NCBI GenBank assembly: GCA_020853235.1
Contig: JADYZG010000026.1
Span: 1 to 64,000, forward strand
Direction: 5' to 3'
Source: a bacterium
GTDB taxonomy: Bacteria; Patescibacteriota; Dojkabacteria; GCA-002793355
DNA length: 64,000 bases
Numbering within the stretch: position 1 is the first letter of the stretch; each line of letters begins with the position of its first letter. Below the pieces are notes generated by a model that made no database searches, had not been told where the DNA came from, and was given only the letters and a program-made list of their open reading frames with translations. This document shows, piece by piece, positions 9,542-19,653 of the stretch. The translations under genes and the position numbers were made by a program.

Positions 9542-10891
9542 CTACTTGATATCCAACCAGTCTCTTGTCATTCTCGGAATATTTTTTTCTGCGAATTTTG
9601 GATCTTTGTTCTCGCAAAGCTCTTGCACTGCATATTCGAGAAAAACTGTATTTTGACTTCCTTCGAAGAGTACAACGCTATTTTTCTCGACAACTTCATG
9701 GATATGGAAACTTAATTGACGTCCATTTTGAAACCAATATAAGTTTTCATTGACAGTAAACCCCGCTTCGACTGCTGCAGGAATTCCATATTCCCTCAGT
9801 TTCTCATTTGTCAGGATCAAGATATCAGCAACTTTTGCTGCTTCCTTAACAATAGTTCTGTAAATTTCGGGTGTTCTAGAACCTAGTTCACGAAAATCTC
9901 CAAGAACAATAATCTTCTTGCGTCTCCCCTTTTTCGCGACTTCTTTAACGAGTGGAAACAGTTCCTTTGCTGCGTAAGGATTAGCATTATACGAAGAGTC
10001 AATAATAGTAATGCCATCGGCACCTGGGAGTAACGATGATCGTCCGGGATTAATGTGAAAATTATTAACAATTTTCGATAACGAAGGTCTAAGGTCTTTC
10101 TTTAAGTTCATCGTAACGAGACTGGCAAAAAGTACATTTTGTTTAGAACTGTATGTCATTACAACACCTGGAATGGTTGTTGATAAAGCACCTTTTGTGG
10201 TGGCTAACGTAAAACTGATCCCTTCCGCAGTATTTTCCCAATTCGTCAAAACCTCCGAATCACTATCATTAAGAACGGTCATATTTTCATATTGTTCAGG
10301 CTTTAAGAACTTGGTAACGTCCTTTGTTAGGTATGCGAGCTTTTTATTCTTTACTGCTTGGAGAAGCTTAAATTTTTCTTGTGCAATTGCCATGTGGATT
10401 GCTTCAATTTTTTTTGACTCAGGAACACTTTCATTAATAACTTTTTCAAAATTCTCGCCGTGAACAGTACTCACAGAAAGCAAGATTGCAATATGTGGCT
10501 TAACGATACTTAAGAGATATTCCATGTTGTTTGGCTTATCTGGTCCGTCGATACCGTATTCAATAACGAATATGTCGTATTTGCGGTGATTAAATAAGAC
10601 GTGAAGCAGTCCATCTAAAAGTACAAATCCATACTCCCATATTTTGTAATGTCGTACTGGAATATTAAGAATTTCGTAAGGAATACCTGTTTCTGAGTTC
10701 CCCTTTTTTGTAAATTTCAGCCTTTTCTTGTAATGAGGTTTCAAAAACGCAACTACCATATCTTTGCAAGAAGTCTTACCAGAAGAACCCGTAATGCCGA
10801 TTATCGTTGCTTTTTTATGTTTAAGCATTTCTACTTTTGCAAGTAGTTTGAGCAGGGCAAGAAACGAATCTTTAAGAATATTTTTGACCAT
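9542..10891 (-). CDS. murF: Mur ligase family protein, MurF-like (UDP-MurNAc-tripeptide--D-Ala-D-Ala ligase)
   Basis: IIGITGSSGKTSCKDM, ITIIDSSYNANPYA, KIIVLGDFRELGS. Confidence 0.82.
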   Translation of the reverse strand: MVKNILKDSFLALLKLLAKVEMLKHKKATIIGITGSSGKTSCKDMVVAFLKPHYKKRLKFTKKGNSETGIPYEILNIPVRHYKIWEYGFVLLDGLLHVLFNHRKYDIFVIEYGIDGPDKPNNMEYLLSIVKPHIAILLSVSTVHGENFEKVINESVPESKKIEAIHMAIAQEKFKLLQAVKNKKLAYLTKDVTKFLKPEQYENMTVLNDSDSEVLTNWENTAEGISFTLATTKGALSTTIPGVVMTYSSKQNVLFASLVTMNLKKDLRPSLSKIVNNFHINPGRSSLLPGADGITIIDSSYNANPYAAKELFPLVKEVAKKGRRKKIIVLGDFRELGSRTPEIYRTIVKEAAKVADILILTNEKLREYGIPAAVEAGFTVNENLYWFQNGRQLSFHIHEVVEKNSVVLFEGSQNTVFLEYAVQELCENKDPKFAEKNIPRMTRDWLDIK

Positions 10892-10981
10892 ATCGTAACG
10901 TATTATACCATCTTTGGGTTATTCGTCGTTAGTTCTCCCAGTTGTGTTACTATCTACAAATAACATTTTCACAAAATATTG

Positions 10982-13144
10982 ATGAAAACAGATGGTCTTT
11001 GGATAGCAGCGTTTTTTTTAGGATTTCTCTTTTCTTTTGGAGTACTTAACACGACTCCAGGACTCGGACTCTTTCTTGGTGTCAACGCGCTAGTTATAGC
11101 ATTATGGTATTTCGGGCAAAGAAATAAAGAATCTCGGGAGATTACAGAGACAAAAGAGAGCAAAATACTTCTGACAACATTGACGGTAGTTTATGTACTC
11201 CTGACGTTCCCTTATTTGTATCGTTTGGATTACTCAATTATTGGCACATTAGTCGCGGTTCATGCAATATTTCTTGCTGTTGGTGCTCTTTATTTTGCTC
11301 TGCCTGGTATGCTCCATATTGTTGATATCCTTTCGCTAATTATTTCTCCAATTGCATTCGCAGTAATGTGGCTTGTCGAAACGGTTAAGTCTGTGTTTGA
11401 ACTGTTTAAAGAGAATGCGAATGTGGTGAAACTCCTCTTGAAGGTTATTTTGTACTCGGCTGCATCGTTATTAGTGTTTATCTTGTTTGCAAATCTTCTT
11501 TCTGCTGCGGATTCTGCATTCAAACTCAAGATTGACCATATTCTAGAATCACTTGATCTTATTGTTATTACGCAAAGGACTGTTATTGCTGTCGTGATGT
11601 CATTTGTATCGGCCGGATTATTGAGTATTGTTGGAACTGGAAAAATTCTTCCACTCTTTGGCGTCTCAGGCTCTCGTGCTAAAGAATTGTGGGACAAAGC
11701 ATTCTCCGTAGTTCTTTCTAAACGAAGCGATGCAATTCTCCCAATAATCATCACTACTCCACTTTTTTTTCTGTTTGCCTTATACGTCTGGTTACAATTC
11801 CCATACTTTACGGGGAGTAATCTAGAGAGTATTTTAGAGCGATTCACCTACTCTGATTACGCTAGACGTGGTTTTGCAGAGCTCCTAGTTGTAGGAGTTC
11901 TCACTTACCCGATTCTTGCATGGTCAATGACTCAATCAAGGAGTACGTGGAAGCTTCCAAAGATTCTTACTTTCGCCATTAATACAGGTGTCGTTTCATT
12001 GCTGACACTTATGTTGTACTCCCTCAGTATTCGTATGAATTTGTATATGCAATCATATGGGGCTTCTGTATTACGATACTATGTCATCCTTGGCGCAGTA
12101 TTTGTGGGTATTGGCCTTCTTGCATATGAGGCTCTTGCTATTGTGAAAACATTCAAAACTGAGTTTGCATTGTTTCGGGGACGCCTTATGAGTGATTATA
12201 TTATTGTTGCGCTTTTTACAGGTCTTGGTTTGCTCGGGGCGGTTTCTCTTTATCCATGGAATAATCTTGTTGTCAATCGTTTGTCTCAAAAATATTTTAC
12301 TAGTGGTACTATTGATATTAGCCAAATGCAACGGCTACCACTTGAGTCAGAATCGCTTGTGTATAATATCGGGAAAACTCTCGAAGCTGATGGGCAAAAA
12401 GAATCAGGACTACTTCTTCAAGCTCACGCATTACAAGAAGTTTCTTCGTATAAGTCAGAGAGAGAAGACACAATATTTAGCAGAATCTTCGGATTTAATT
12501 TTGCCGGAGCCTCTCTTCTTACTGAGTTACCAACAGGACAGTTAGCAGATATAAATAAAAGATTTATAACGACGATGACTGAAAAGGTCACTGCAATCGA
12601 TGCAACCTTTACTCAAGCGCTAGAGACAAATAATTTTGCTTTAGCACGTTCTCTTTATGATCCAAAAATGAGACCAAACGATATTACTGGCTTTGCTTCT
12701 GGGGTTAGTGTCGTGAAAAAAATTACTCCATCAACAGGTAAGGATTTAGGATACTATGAACCATTCTTAGCCGGATCAAATACAGCATATATTAACTCTT
12801 CATTTGAAATTATTCGCGAAGGTAAAAAAGTAGAGGAAACATCTTTAAGCACAACGATTGGATTTAGAGATGGGAAAATAGTTGTTCTCGATAATACTTT
12901 GATTCTTGCATTTCTCCCTGATGCAGTTTCAGAAAAAAATGACCTCTACCAAGTTTCTAACTACGGATATCGTACCTTCTGTAAAATTCCGACCCTAGAG
13001 GTGATTTACTCCGCTTCAATGGGTTGTACGTACGGCGACGGAGAATATCGGGAATTTGAATCAAAACCGATGCCTGTGACGGAAATTGGTTACTTGCCAA
13101 TGAGTAGCTTTCTGAAATCAGATTTTGTGGCGGAAGCCCAATAA
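10982..13144 (+). CDS. Polytopic membrane protein, DUF4173/DUF4153-like
   Basis: About 720 aa with many hydrophobic helices; 'FANLLSAADSAFKLKIDHIL' resembles the DUF4173 signature. Confidence 0.65.
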   Translation: MKTDGLWIAAFFLGFLFSFGVLNTTPGLGLFLGVNALVIALWYFGQRNKESREITETKESKILLTTLTVVYVLLTFPYLYRLDYSIIGTLVAVHAIFLAVGALYFALPGMLHIVDILSLIISPIAFAVMWLVETVKSVFELFKENANVVKLLLKVILYSAASLLVFILFANLLSAADSAFKLKIDHILESLDLIVITQRTVIAVVMSFVSAGLLSIVGTGKILPLFGVSGSRAKELWDKAFSVVLSKRSDAILPIIITTPLFFLFALYVWLQFPYFTGSNLESILERFTYSDYARRGFAELLVVGVLTYPILAWSMTQSRSTWKLPKILTFAINTGVVSLLTLMLYSLSIRMNLYMQSYGASVLRYYVILGAVFVGIGLLAYEALAIVKTFKTEFALFRGRLMSDYIIVALFTGLGLLGAVSLYPWNNLVVNRLSQKYFTSGTIDISQMQRLPLESESLVYNIGKTLEADGQKESGLLLQAHALQEVSSYKSEREDTIFSRIFGFNFAGASLLTELPTGQLADINKRFITTMTEKVTAIDATFTQALETNNFALARSLYDPKMRPNDITGFASGVSVVKKITPSTGKDLGYYEPFLAGSNTAYINSSFEIIREGKKVEETSLSTTIGFRDGKIVVLDNTLILAFLPDAVSEKNDLYQVSNYGYRTFCKIPTLEVIYSASMGCTYGDGEYREFESKPMPVTEIGYLPMSSFLKSDFVAEAQ

Positions 13145-13792
13145 TAAGTACGAAAGTACCTGTTTAGGGGAGATGTTGTTTCGTAAGTATTCACTACACT
13201 TTTGCAAAAGCATAAGATGTTTTTTATTCCCTTTTGTCTTGGACAATTTTGTATATAGTTCACTTAAGAATGATTCAGCTGTTGCACGAGTCCACTCTTT
13301 CTTTTGCACTGCAGAAAAACCAGAAAGGAGGTCTTCTTTAGAATCGATAAAGTATTGAACTAGTGTCAAGAGTGATTTTTGTTCTTGTGGCTGTATCGCA
13401 GCGCTTATATATTTTACTGTTGCTCGTGATCGAATAGTTGGAAGCAAAGAGTTTTCGTCAACTACTCCCAGAATGTACGAAACAGTTGGTGGATGGTCTT
13501 CAAATTCTTTGAGGAGTGCGTTCTGTGCCTCGACAGTTGTTTTTTCAAATCCAAGAATAATTCCAAGATGTATTTTTGCTTTGAAAGGCTTTTTGTGAAG
13601 GGTTTTAGTAAAAGCACGAATATCCGCAATTCCAATACTTTCTTGTTTGGTAAGGCCGTTTAAGAAATGCACGTCTGGATGTATTATTTCCTCTAGTTTT
13701 TTTTCATTTATATCCTTAATCTTTTCGCTTATAAATCTATGAATCTCTTCACGAATTTCATTTTCACTGTTGCTGATAATCAAAAACGTCAT
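13118..13792 (-). CDS. DNA polymerase III delta' subunit-like protein
   Basis: TTVEAQNALLKEFEDHPPTVSYILGVVDENSLLPTIRSRATV; start MTFLIIS at 13792 supported by TAGAAT 5 nt upstream. Confidence 0.8.
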   Translation of the reverse strand: MTFLIISNSENEIREEIHRFISEKIKDINEKKLEEIIHPDVHFLNGLTKQESIGIADIRAFTKTLHKKPFKAKIHLGIILGFEKTTVEAQNALLKEFEDHPPTVSYILGVVDENSLLPTIRSRATVKYISAAIQPQEQKSLLTLVQYFIDSKEDLLSGFSAVQKKEWTRATAESFLSELYTKLSKTKGNKKHLMLLQKCSEYLRNNISPKQVLSYLLLGFRHKI

Positions 13793-13819
13793 ACACCATT
13801 CTACCAAATTTTTTTCTGA

Positions 13820-16183
13820 TTATTCTGCTTTTGCTGCTTCTTTTCCTTCTGGCCAGGTTGCGTACATAATTGTTTCGCTCTCTGTTGGTGCTTTTGGATA
13901 CGATTCCCAAAGATATTCTGTAATGAATGGAATGTATGGGTGGAGCATCTTTAGGTAAGCGCCAAGCACGTACCAAAGTGTCCATTGCCCAGCTTTGCGG
14001 GATATAATCTCTTTCTCTGATGTGTTAATTGGGTTACCTTCTTTGTCTTTTGTATACAATCTCCCTTTAACTTGTTCTATGTAAAGATCGCAGAATGTGT
14101 GCCAAAATGATTGAATTAGGTCGACTGCAACCAATCCGAATCTAAAATTCTTGATTTTCTTTTCAACTTGGAATGCAAGGTTTTCTACTTCTGCAAGTAC
14201 TTTCTTATCGTCTTCAGTAAACGCGAGTTCTTCTCTATTCATTTCCCAAGGTTTTTCTAAACCGCTTGTTGCGAAGAACACATAACGAGAAGCGTTCCAA
14301 ACTTTGTTCAAAAAGTTTCGATTTCCTGCGAGTTTGTCTCGGTCGATTCGGTAGCTTGCTCCCGCTTTATTTCCGACGATGTACAACATTCTAATTGCAT
14401 CTGCACCGAATTCGCCAACAAGATCGTCGAGTGTGATAACGTTTCCTTTAGACTTACTCATTTTCTGACCGTCACTCGCTTTTACTGTTCCGTGAAGATA
14501 GACATCTTTGAATGGAATTTTTCCTGTTCGGAAAATGCCAAGCATAATCATTCTAGAAACCCAGAATTCAAGAATATCGTACCCAGTTTCCATGGTGTTT
14601 GTTGGATACATAGTATCGAGCAATCCCTCTTTTTCGAGAGTCACGTATGGCCATTGTCCTGAGCTAAACCAAGTGTCGAATACATTTTCGTCTTGCAGCC
14701 AACCATCGCCTGGTGAGATTAAACTTACTTGTGCGAGTCCTTTAGTTACTGCGTCGCTGAAATCTCCGATTTCAATACCGCCAATTTTTTCAATGACTTT
14801 TCCATCTGCATTATATGAAGTTTCTAGATCCCCTTTGTACCAACCTGGGAATCGATATCCCCACCATAGTGCGCGAGAAATGGGCCAGTCACGAAGGTTT
14901 TTCATCCAGTGATAATATTTCTTAGTCATATATTTTGGGTGAATAGTAATTTCTCCAGTTTTTACTGCATCAACGGCTTTTGCCTTCAAGTCGTCAACTT
15001 TAATAAACCACTGGCTCGACATCAATGGTTGAATAATTGTTTTGCATCGCTCACAGACTGGAATTCGTTGCGAGATTGTTTCTTCTTTCTCAAATAAGCC
15101 AAGTTCTTTAAATGCCTCGATAACTGCGGTTTTTGCTTCTTCAGTGGTCATTCCTGCATACTTCCCAACAGGTCCACAAAGTTTGCCGTCTGGGTCAACG
15201 ACATTAATCCAGTCGACTTGGTTGTTTGGGTTTTGCTCATTCCAGCGAAGCATAATTTCATAGTCTTCTGGCGCATGTGCTGGCGTTAACTTCAGTCCAC
15301 CAGTTCCAACGGTCATATCTACTTGACCGTCAGTTATGATTGGGATTTCTCGATTTACAAGAGGTAAGACAACAATCTTTCCGTGTAAGCTTTTATATCG
15401 TTCGTCTTTTGGGTCAACAACAACTGCGGTGTCGCCAAGCATAGTTTCAGGTCGTGTTGTTGCAACAGTAATATATTCGATGTCCCCAATTTTCTCTTTG
15501 AGCGGATATTTCAAATAGTACATTGATGCTTCGCGTTCCTTCTTTTCGGTATCAATATCTGCGAGCGCTGTTTTACATGAAGGACACCAGTTCACGATTC
15601 GAACACCTTTGTAAACTTTATCGTCTTCATAGAGTTTTTTGAACGTTGTGAGTACATTGTCAACAATTGCTGGGTCTAAGGTGAATACATTGCGATCAAA
15701 ATCTGCTGAAAGTCCAATACGCTTCTCATCTTCCAATGCTGCAGCCATCATGTCCGTAAAGTAGTCGTATGTTTCTTTGTAAAACTGCTCGCGAGTCATA
15801 TTTGCTTTTGATTTCCCTTGCTGACGGAAGAATTCACGGAGAACAACAATCTCACCTTGGATACCTGCGTGATCTTTTCCAGGGAAAAGTAATACTCGTT
15901 TACCTTTCATTCTCCAAAATCGCCCCATAAGATCTTGATATGCGTACCCAGAAATATTTCCTAAGTGTGGTCGTCCATATGCGTTTGGAGGCGGATCGAT
16001 AATAACGTACTTTTGGTCTGGATTTTTTGCGAGGTAGTCTTTAAGTTCTGCGACAGATTCTGTGACTTTTGTAACACTATTATATTCAGGTTTGAAAAAG
16101 GAGTTAGCACCCCAAAAATCGAGAACCGACTGCTCGGTCTGCTGAGGGTTGTATGGTCCTTTAAAGAGTTCGAATTTTGCCAT
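13820..16183 (-). CDS. valS: Valyl-tRNA synthetase
   Basis: PPPNAYGRPHLGNISGYAYQDLMGRFWRMKGKRVL, GKDHAGIQGE, TTRPETMLGDTAVVV, DGQKMSKSKGNVI. Confidence 0.94.
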   Translation of the reverse strand: MAKFELFKGPYNPQQTEQSVLDFWGANSFFKPEYNSVTKVTESVAELKDYLAKNPDQKYVIIDPPPNAYGRPHLGNISGYAYQDLMGRFWRMKGKRVLLFPGKDHAGIQGEIVVLREFFRQQGKSKANMTREQFYKETYDYFTDMMAAALEDEKRIGLSADFDRNVFTLDPAIVDNVLTTFKKLYEDDKVYKGVRIVNWCPSCKTALADIDTEKKEREASMYYLKYPLKEKIGDIEYITVATTRPETMLGDTAVVVDPKDERYKSLHGKIVVLPLVNREIPIITDGQVDMTVGTGGLKLTPAHAPEDYEIMLRWNEQNPNNQVDWINVVDPDGKLCGPVGKYAGMTTEEAKTAVIEAFKELGLFEKEETISQRIPVCERCKTIIQPLMSSQWFIKVDDLKAKAVDAVKTGEITIHPKYMTKKYYHWMKNLRDWPISRALWWGYRFPGWYKGDLETSYNADGKVIEKIGGIEIGDFSDAVTKGLAQVSLISPGDGWLQDENVFDTWFSSGQWPYVTLEKEGLLDTMYPTNTMETGYDILEFWVSRMIMLGIFRTGKIPFKDVYLHGTVKASDGQKMSKSKGNVITLDDLVGEFGADAIRMLYIVGNKAGASYRIDRDKLAGNRNFLNKVWNASRYVFFATSGLEKPWEMNREELAFTEDDKKVLAEVENLAFQVEKKIKNFRFGLVAVDLIQSFWHTFCDLYIEQVKGRLYTKDKEGNPINTSEKEIISRKAGQWTLWYVLGAYLKMLHPYIPFITEYLWESYPKAPTESETIMYATWPEGKEAAKAE

Positions 16184-16284
16184 GGGGAATTATAGCCTAC
16201 TTTGAAGGATTAGAGAACTAAAGAATTAATTATTGGGATAATTTATTGATTCTTTAATTCAACGAAATCTGTTATACTGTTGCC

Positions 16285-18144
16285 ATGCCACTGCCCTACA
16301 CTGGTGTTGATATGCGTTTGTTAGCTGCTCTTGTTGAAAGAGGCTTGATAAAACCGGAAATCTCTGACCAGATAAAACTCGAATGTGCTCAACAAAATAA
16401 GTCTGAGTTGCAGATTATACTTGAGAAAAAACTTGTAACAGAACTTGATTTATACAAAACTAAAGCAGCAGTTTACAATGTTCAGTTTATTGAAGATCTC
16501 TCTGTTATTCAAACGCCTGCAGAACTTCTGGCTGGTATCAATATCGATGCATTAAAAGAACAACAATCTTTCCCCTTCGAAATGGACGAGACTCGCGTAA
16601 AAATTGTTATGGCTGATCCTTTTAACATTAATGCAATTCAATTTTGGAAAATTAAATATCTGCCAAGACAGATAGAGGTGTATACCTCTACTCCATCGGC
16701 AGTTTTTGAATATATCAACACTCGGTTTGGGAGTATGATTGGTGGAGATGTCCAAGCAGCCGTTTCCAAATATCAACAAGAGTCTGGCACAAAAGAAACT
16801 GTTATTTCGACTGATGATGTCGATGATGTGTCGCAGAATCTTCAAGGGGCACCTGTCGCAAAGATTGTCAATTCAATTTTGGTATATGCAGCTCAGTCAG
16901 GTGCATCTGATATTCACATAGAACCGCAAGAAAGAAGCGTCCGTATTCGCTACCGTATTGATGGTGTATTGACAGAAAAACTCACGTTGCCTCGAGAGTT
17001 ACTTTCACCTGTCATTGCTCGTATAAAAATAATGTCTAACATGAAGATTGACGAAACTCGTTTGCCACAAGATGATCGTCTCTTTATTACAGTTGGAGAA
17101 AGAAAATTTGACTTGCGCGTGTCTACGTTACCATCTGTCCAGGGTGAAAAGGTAGTTATGCGTTTACTTGAACGAACAACAGGTATTCCTCCATTGGAAG
17201 AATCTGGACTCCGAGGTTCGGGATATAAGCGGTATATTGAAAGTGTTAGTTTGACGAATGGTATCGTTTTGGTTACTGGTCCAACGGGTAGCGGTAAAAC
17301 AAGAACACTTGCGAGTACGGTAGCAAGATTAAACGATCCAAAAGTCAATATTATTTCAATCGAAGACCCTGTTGAGATTAGGATTAGTGGCGTGACTCAA
17401 GTACAAGTGAATCATGATATCGGATTGGACTTTGCTACTGTTCTTCGTTCTGTTTTGCGACAAGATCCGAATATAGTTTACCTTGGAGAGATTAGAGATG
17501 AAGAAACCGCCCGTCTGGCAATTCGTGCAGCACTAACTGGACATTTGGTGCTTTCGACTTTACACACAAACGGGGCAGTTTCCTCGTTGATTCGTCTAAT
17601 CGATATGGGGATTGAGCCTTTCCTCGTTGCATCGACTGTTAAGTGCGTCGTTGGACAGCGACTTGTTAGAACAATTTGTCCACATTGTCGAGAAGCAATA
17701 TTAGCCACTCCCGAAATGATTGCAGAAATAACACATATTCTTGGAGGAATTCAAAATTTTGATGTTTTTAGGTATGTCGAGGCACTTTCAAAACGTACGG
17801 CACCTGCCGAGGACTCTCCTGAATATAAATTTTCTCCACCAGTAAAACCTCCTGAGATGGGGCCAGAAGGAAGGAAAACAATTTACTTATATAAAGGTGC
17901 AGGATGCACTAAATGTGGGAACACTGGTTACAAAGGGAGAATGGCAATTTTTGAAGTTGCCACAGTAACGGATAAAATGGCATCTGGTATCGCAAGGAAT
18001 GCAGAGGTCGATACACTAGAAAAAATGGCAGAGGAAGAAGGAATGATAACCATGGTTCAAGATGGGTTCTTAAAAGCAATCGAAGGAATTACAACAATTG
18101 AAGAAGTCGCTCGTGTCGCAAAGAGTGATAGTGAACTAATGTAA
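16285..18144 (+). CDS. pilB: Type IV pilus assembly ATPase (GspE/PilB family)
   Basis: SGASDIHIEPQERSVRIRYRIDGVL, GPTGSGKTRTL, GEIRDEETARLAIRAALTGHLVLSTLHTN, CPHCR / CTKCGNTGYKGR. Confidence 0.92.
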   Translation: MPLPYTGVDMRLLAALVERGLIKPEISDQIKLECAQQNKSELQIILEKKLVTELDLYKTKAAVYNVQFIEDLSVIQTPAELLAGINIDALKEQQSFPFEMDETRVKIVMADPFNINAIQFWKIKYLPRQIEVYTSTPSAVFEYINTRFGSMIGGDVQAAVSKYQQESGTKETVISTDDVDDVSQNLQGAPVAKIVNSILVYAAQSGASDIHIEPQERSVRIRYRIDGVLTEKLTLPRELLSPVIARIKIMSNMKIDETRLPQDDRLFITVGERKFDLRVSTLPSVQGEKVVMRLLERTTGIPPLEESGLRGSGYKRYIESVSLTNGIVLVTGPTGSGKTRTLASTVARLNDPKVNIISIEDPVEIRISGVTQVQVNHDIGLDFATVLRSVLRQDPNIVYLGEIRDEETARLAIRAALTGHLVLSTLHTNGAVSSLIRLIDMGIEPFLVASTVKCVVGQRLVRTICPHCREAILATPEMIAEITHILGGIQNFDVFRYVEALSKRTAPAEDSPEYKFSPPVKPPEMGPEGRKTIYLYKGAGCTKCGNTGYKGRMAIFEVATVTDKMASGIARNAEVDTLEKMAEEEGMITMVQDGFLKAIEGITTIEEVARVAKSDSELM

Positions 18145-18156
18145 CAACAGTAAAAT

Positions 18157-19653
18157 ATGGACCTAAATACAGGAACTCCAATAAACAATCCAAGTGATCA
18201 ACTACCTCCTCTCCCGGAGCAAAGTCCTGATCTGCCAGTATTTGCTAATCAAACACTTCCTACTCAGGTTCCACCAACAGTAACAAACGTTCCTCAACTT
18301 GCAAATGCCCCGATTGTTCCTCAAGTTTCTTCTGTGCCAACTCAATCGTCATCACCTGTTCAGACAGTAGAAGACACTGTTTTTGTGAATACGCTTTCGG
18401 AGCTAAAGAAACTTGCCGATAATCCCATTGAAGTACCAAATCAAATGACCAGTAGTCAAATACCGTCGACTCCATTATCAAGAGAATCTACAGTAACTCC
18501 AGTTGTTGAGCCGCCAAAATCAGAACCCCCAGTGGTTACTCCATCGGGAACAACGGATTATCAACCGGTTGGCAACATTCCGATGGAAGGTTCATATACG
18601 ATTAAGGCACTGCTCGATCTTGTTGTTCAGAAGGATGCATCTGATTTGCATGTTTCAGTTGGTTATCCACCAATGATTCGTATTGATGGAGATTTGGTTA
18701 CGGTCGGGAAAACAATACTTGATCCAAAATCGATTAAGGAATTAATCTATACTGTTTTGCCTGATGCTAAAAAAGAACAACTTGAAGTTAATCGTGAAGT
18801 CGACCTTGCCCACCAACATGAAACGCATGGCCGTTTTCGTATCAATGCTTTTTGGCAAAGAGGCTACCTTGCTGCTGCATTTCGCTTGATTCCCACACGA
18901 ATTCGAACCATTGACGAGCTCAAACTTCCAAGTCTTTTTCATAAGTTCTCAGATATGGAGCAGGGATTAGTATTGGTTACTGGCCCAACCGGGCACGGCA
19001 AATCAACTACCTTGGCTTCCGTCATTCAGGAGATCAATATGAAGTATCCAAAACACATTCTAACTATCGAGGATCCAATTGAATATGTTTTCCCACAGCA
19101 AAGAGCATTAGTTTCACAGCGAGAACTTGGAGACGATACGCACTCATGGAAAGGTGCACTCCGTTCTGCACTCCGTGAAGACCCTGATGTAGTGCTTGTT
19201 GGAGAAATGCGAGACCTCGAAACGATTTCAGCTGCGATTACTGTTGCTGAGACAGGTCACCTAGTATTTGCAACACTCCATACTAATAATGCTGCACAAA
19301 CTATTCAGCGTATTGTTAATATGTACCCAGATGTGCAGCAAGAAGAAATTCGTTCGGAACTGGCGGACGTCCTTGAAGCAGTTGTCGCACAACGCTTAAT
19401 TCCGATTAAAGGTGGTGGCCGACGTGCTGCTCTTGAAGTTATGCTGATGACACCAGCAATTCGGAACTTGATTCGAGAAAATAAAATCTATCAAATTGAT
19501 AATATTATTAGGACTAGTATGGATATCGGTATGATTACCTTAGAACGATCGCTTCTTAGCTTGTATCGAGAAGGACTTATAATTAGGGAAGACGCATTGC
19601 GATATGCGTTAGATACATCAGAGATGAATAGATTACTTGAAGAAATTGTCTAA
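18157..19653 (+). CDS. pilT: Twitching-motility-type ATPase (PilT family) with long Pro/Ser/Thr-rich N-terminal extension
   Basis: DASDLHVSVGYPPMIRIDGDL, GPTGHGKSTTLASVI, VGEMRDLETISAAITVAETGHLVFATLHTNNAAQTI. Confidence 0.92.
   Translation: MDLNTGTPINNPSDQLPPLPEQSPDLPVFANQTLPTQVPPTVTNVPQLANAPIVPQVSSVPTQSSSPVQTVEDTVFVNTLSELKKLADNPIEVPNQMTSSQIPSTPLSRESTVTPVVEPPKSEPPVVTPSGTTDYQPVGNIPMEGSYTIKALLDLVVQKDASDLHVSVGYPPMIRIDGDLVTVGKTILDPKSIKELIYTVLPDAKKEQLEVNREVDLAHQHETHGRFRINAFWQRGYLAAAFRLIPTRIRTIDELKLPSLFHKFSDMEQGLVLVTGPTGHGKSTTLASVIQEINMKYPKHILTIEDPIEYVFPQQRALVSQRELGDDTHSWKGALRSALREDPDVVLVGEMRDLETISAAITVAETGHLVFATLHTNNAAQTIQRIVNMYPDVQQEEIRSELADVLEAVVAQRLIPIKGGGRRAALEVMLMTPAIRNLIRENKIYQIDNIIRTSMDIGMITLERSLLSLYREGLIIREDALRYALDTSEMNRLLEEIV

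Noticed and set aside
11290-11847. 185-aa minus-strand ORF opposite the DUF4173 gene
   Set aside because: Antisense shadow of a long, clearly coding ORF; composition typical of reverse-frame translation.
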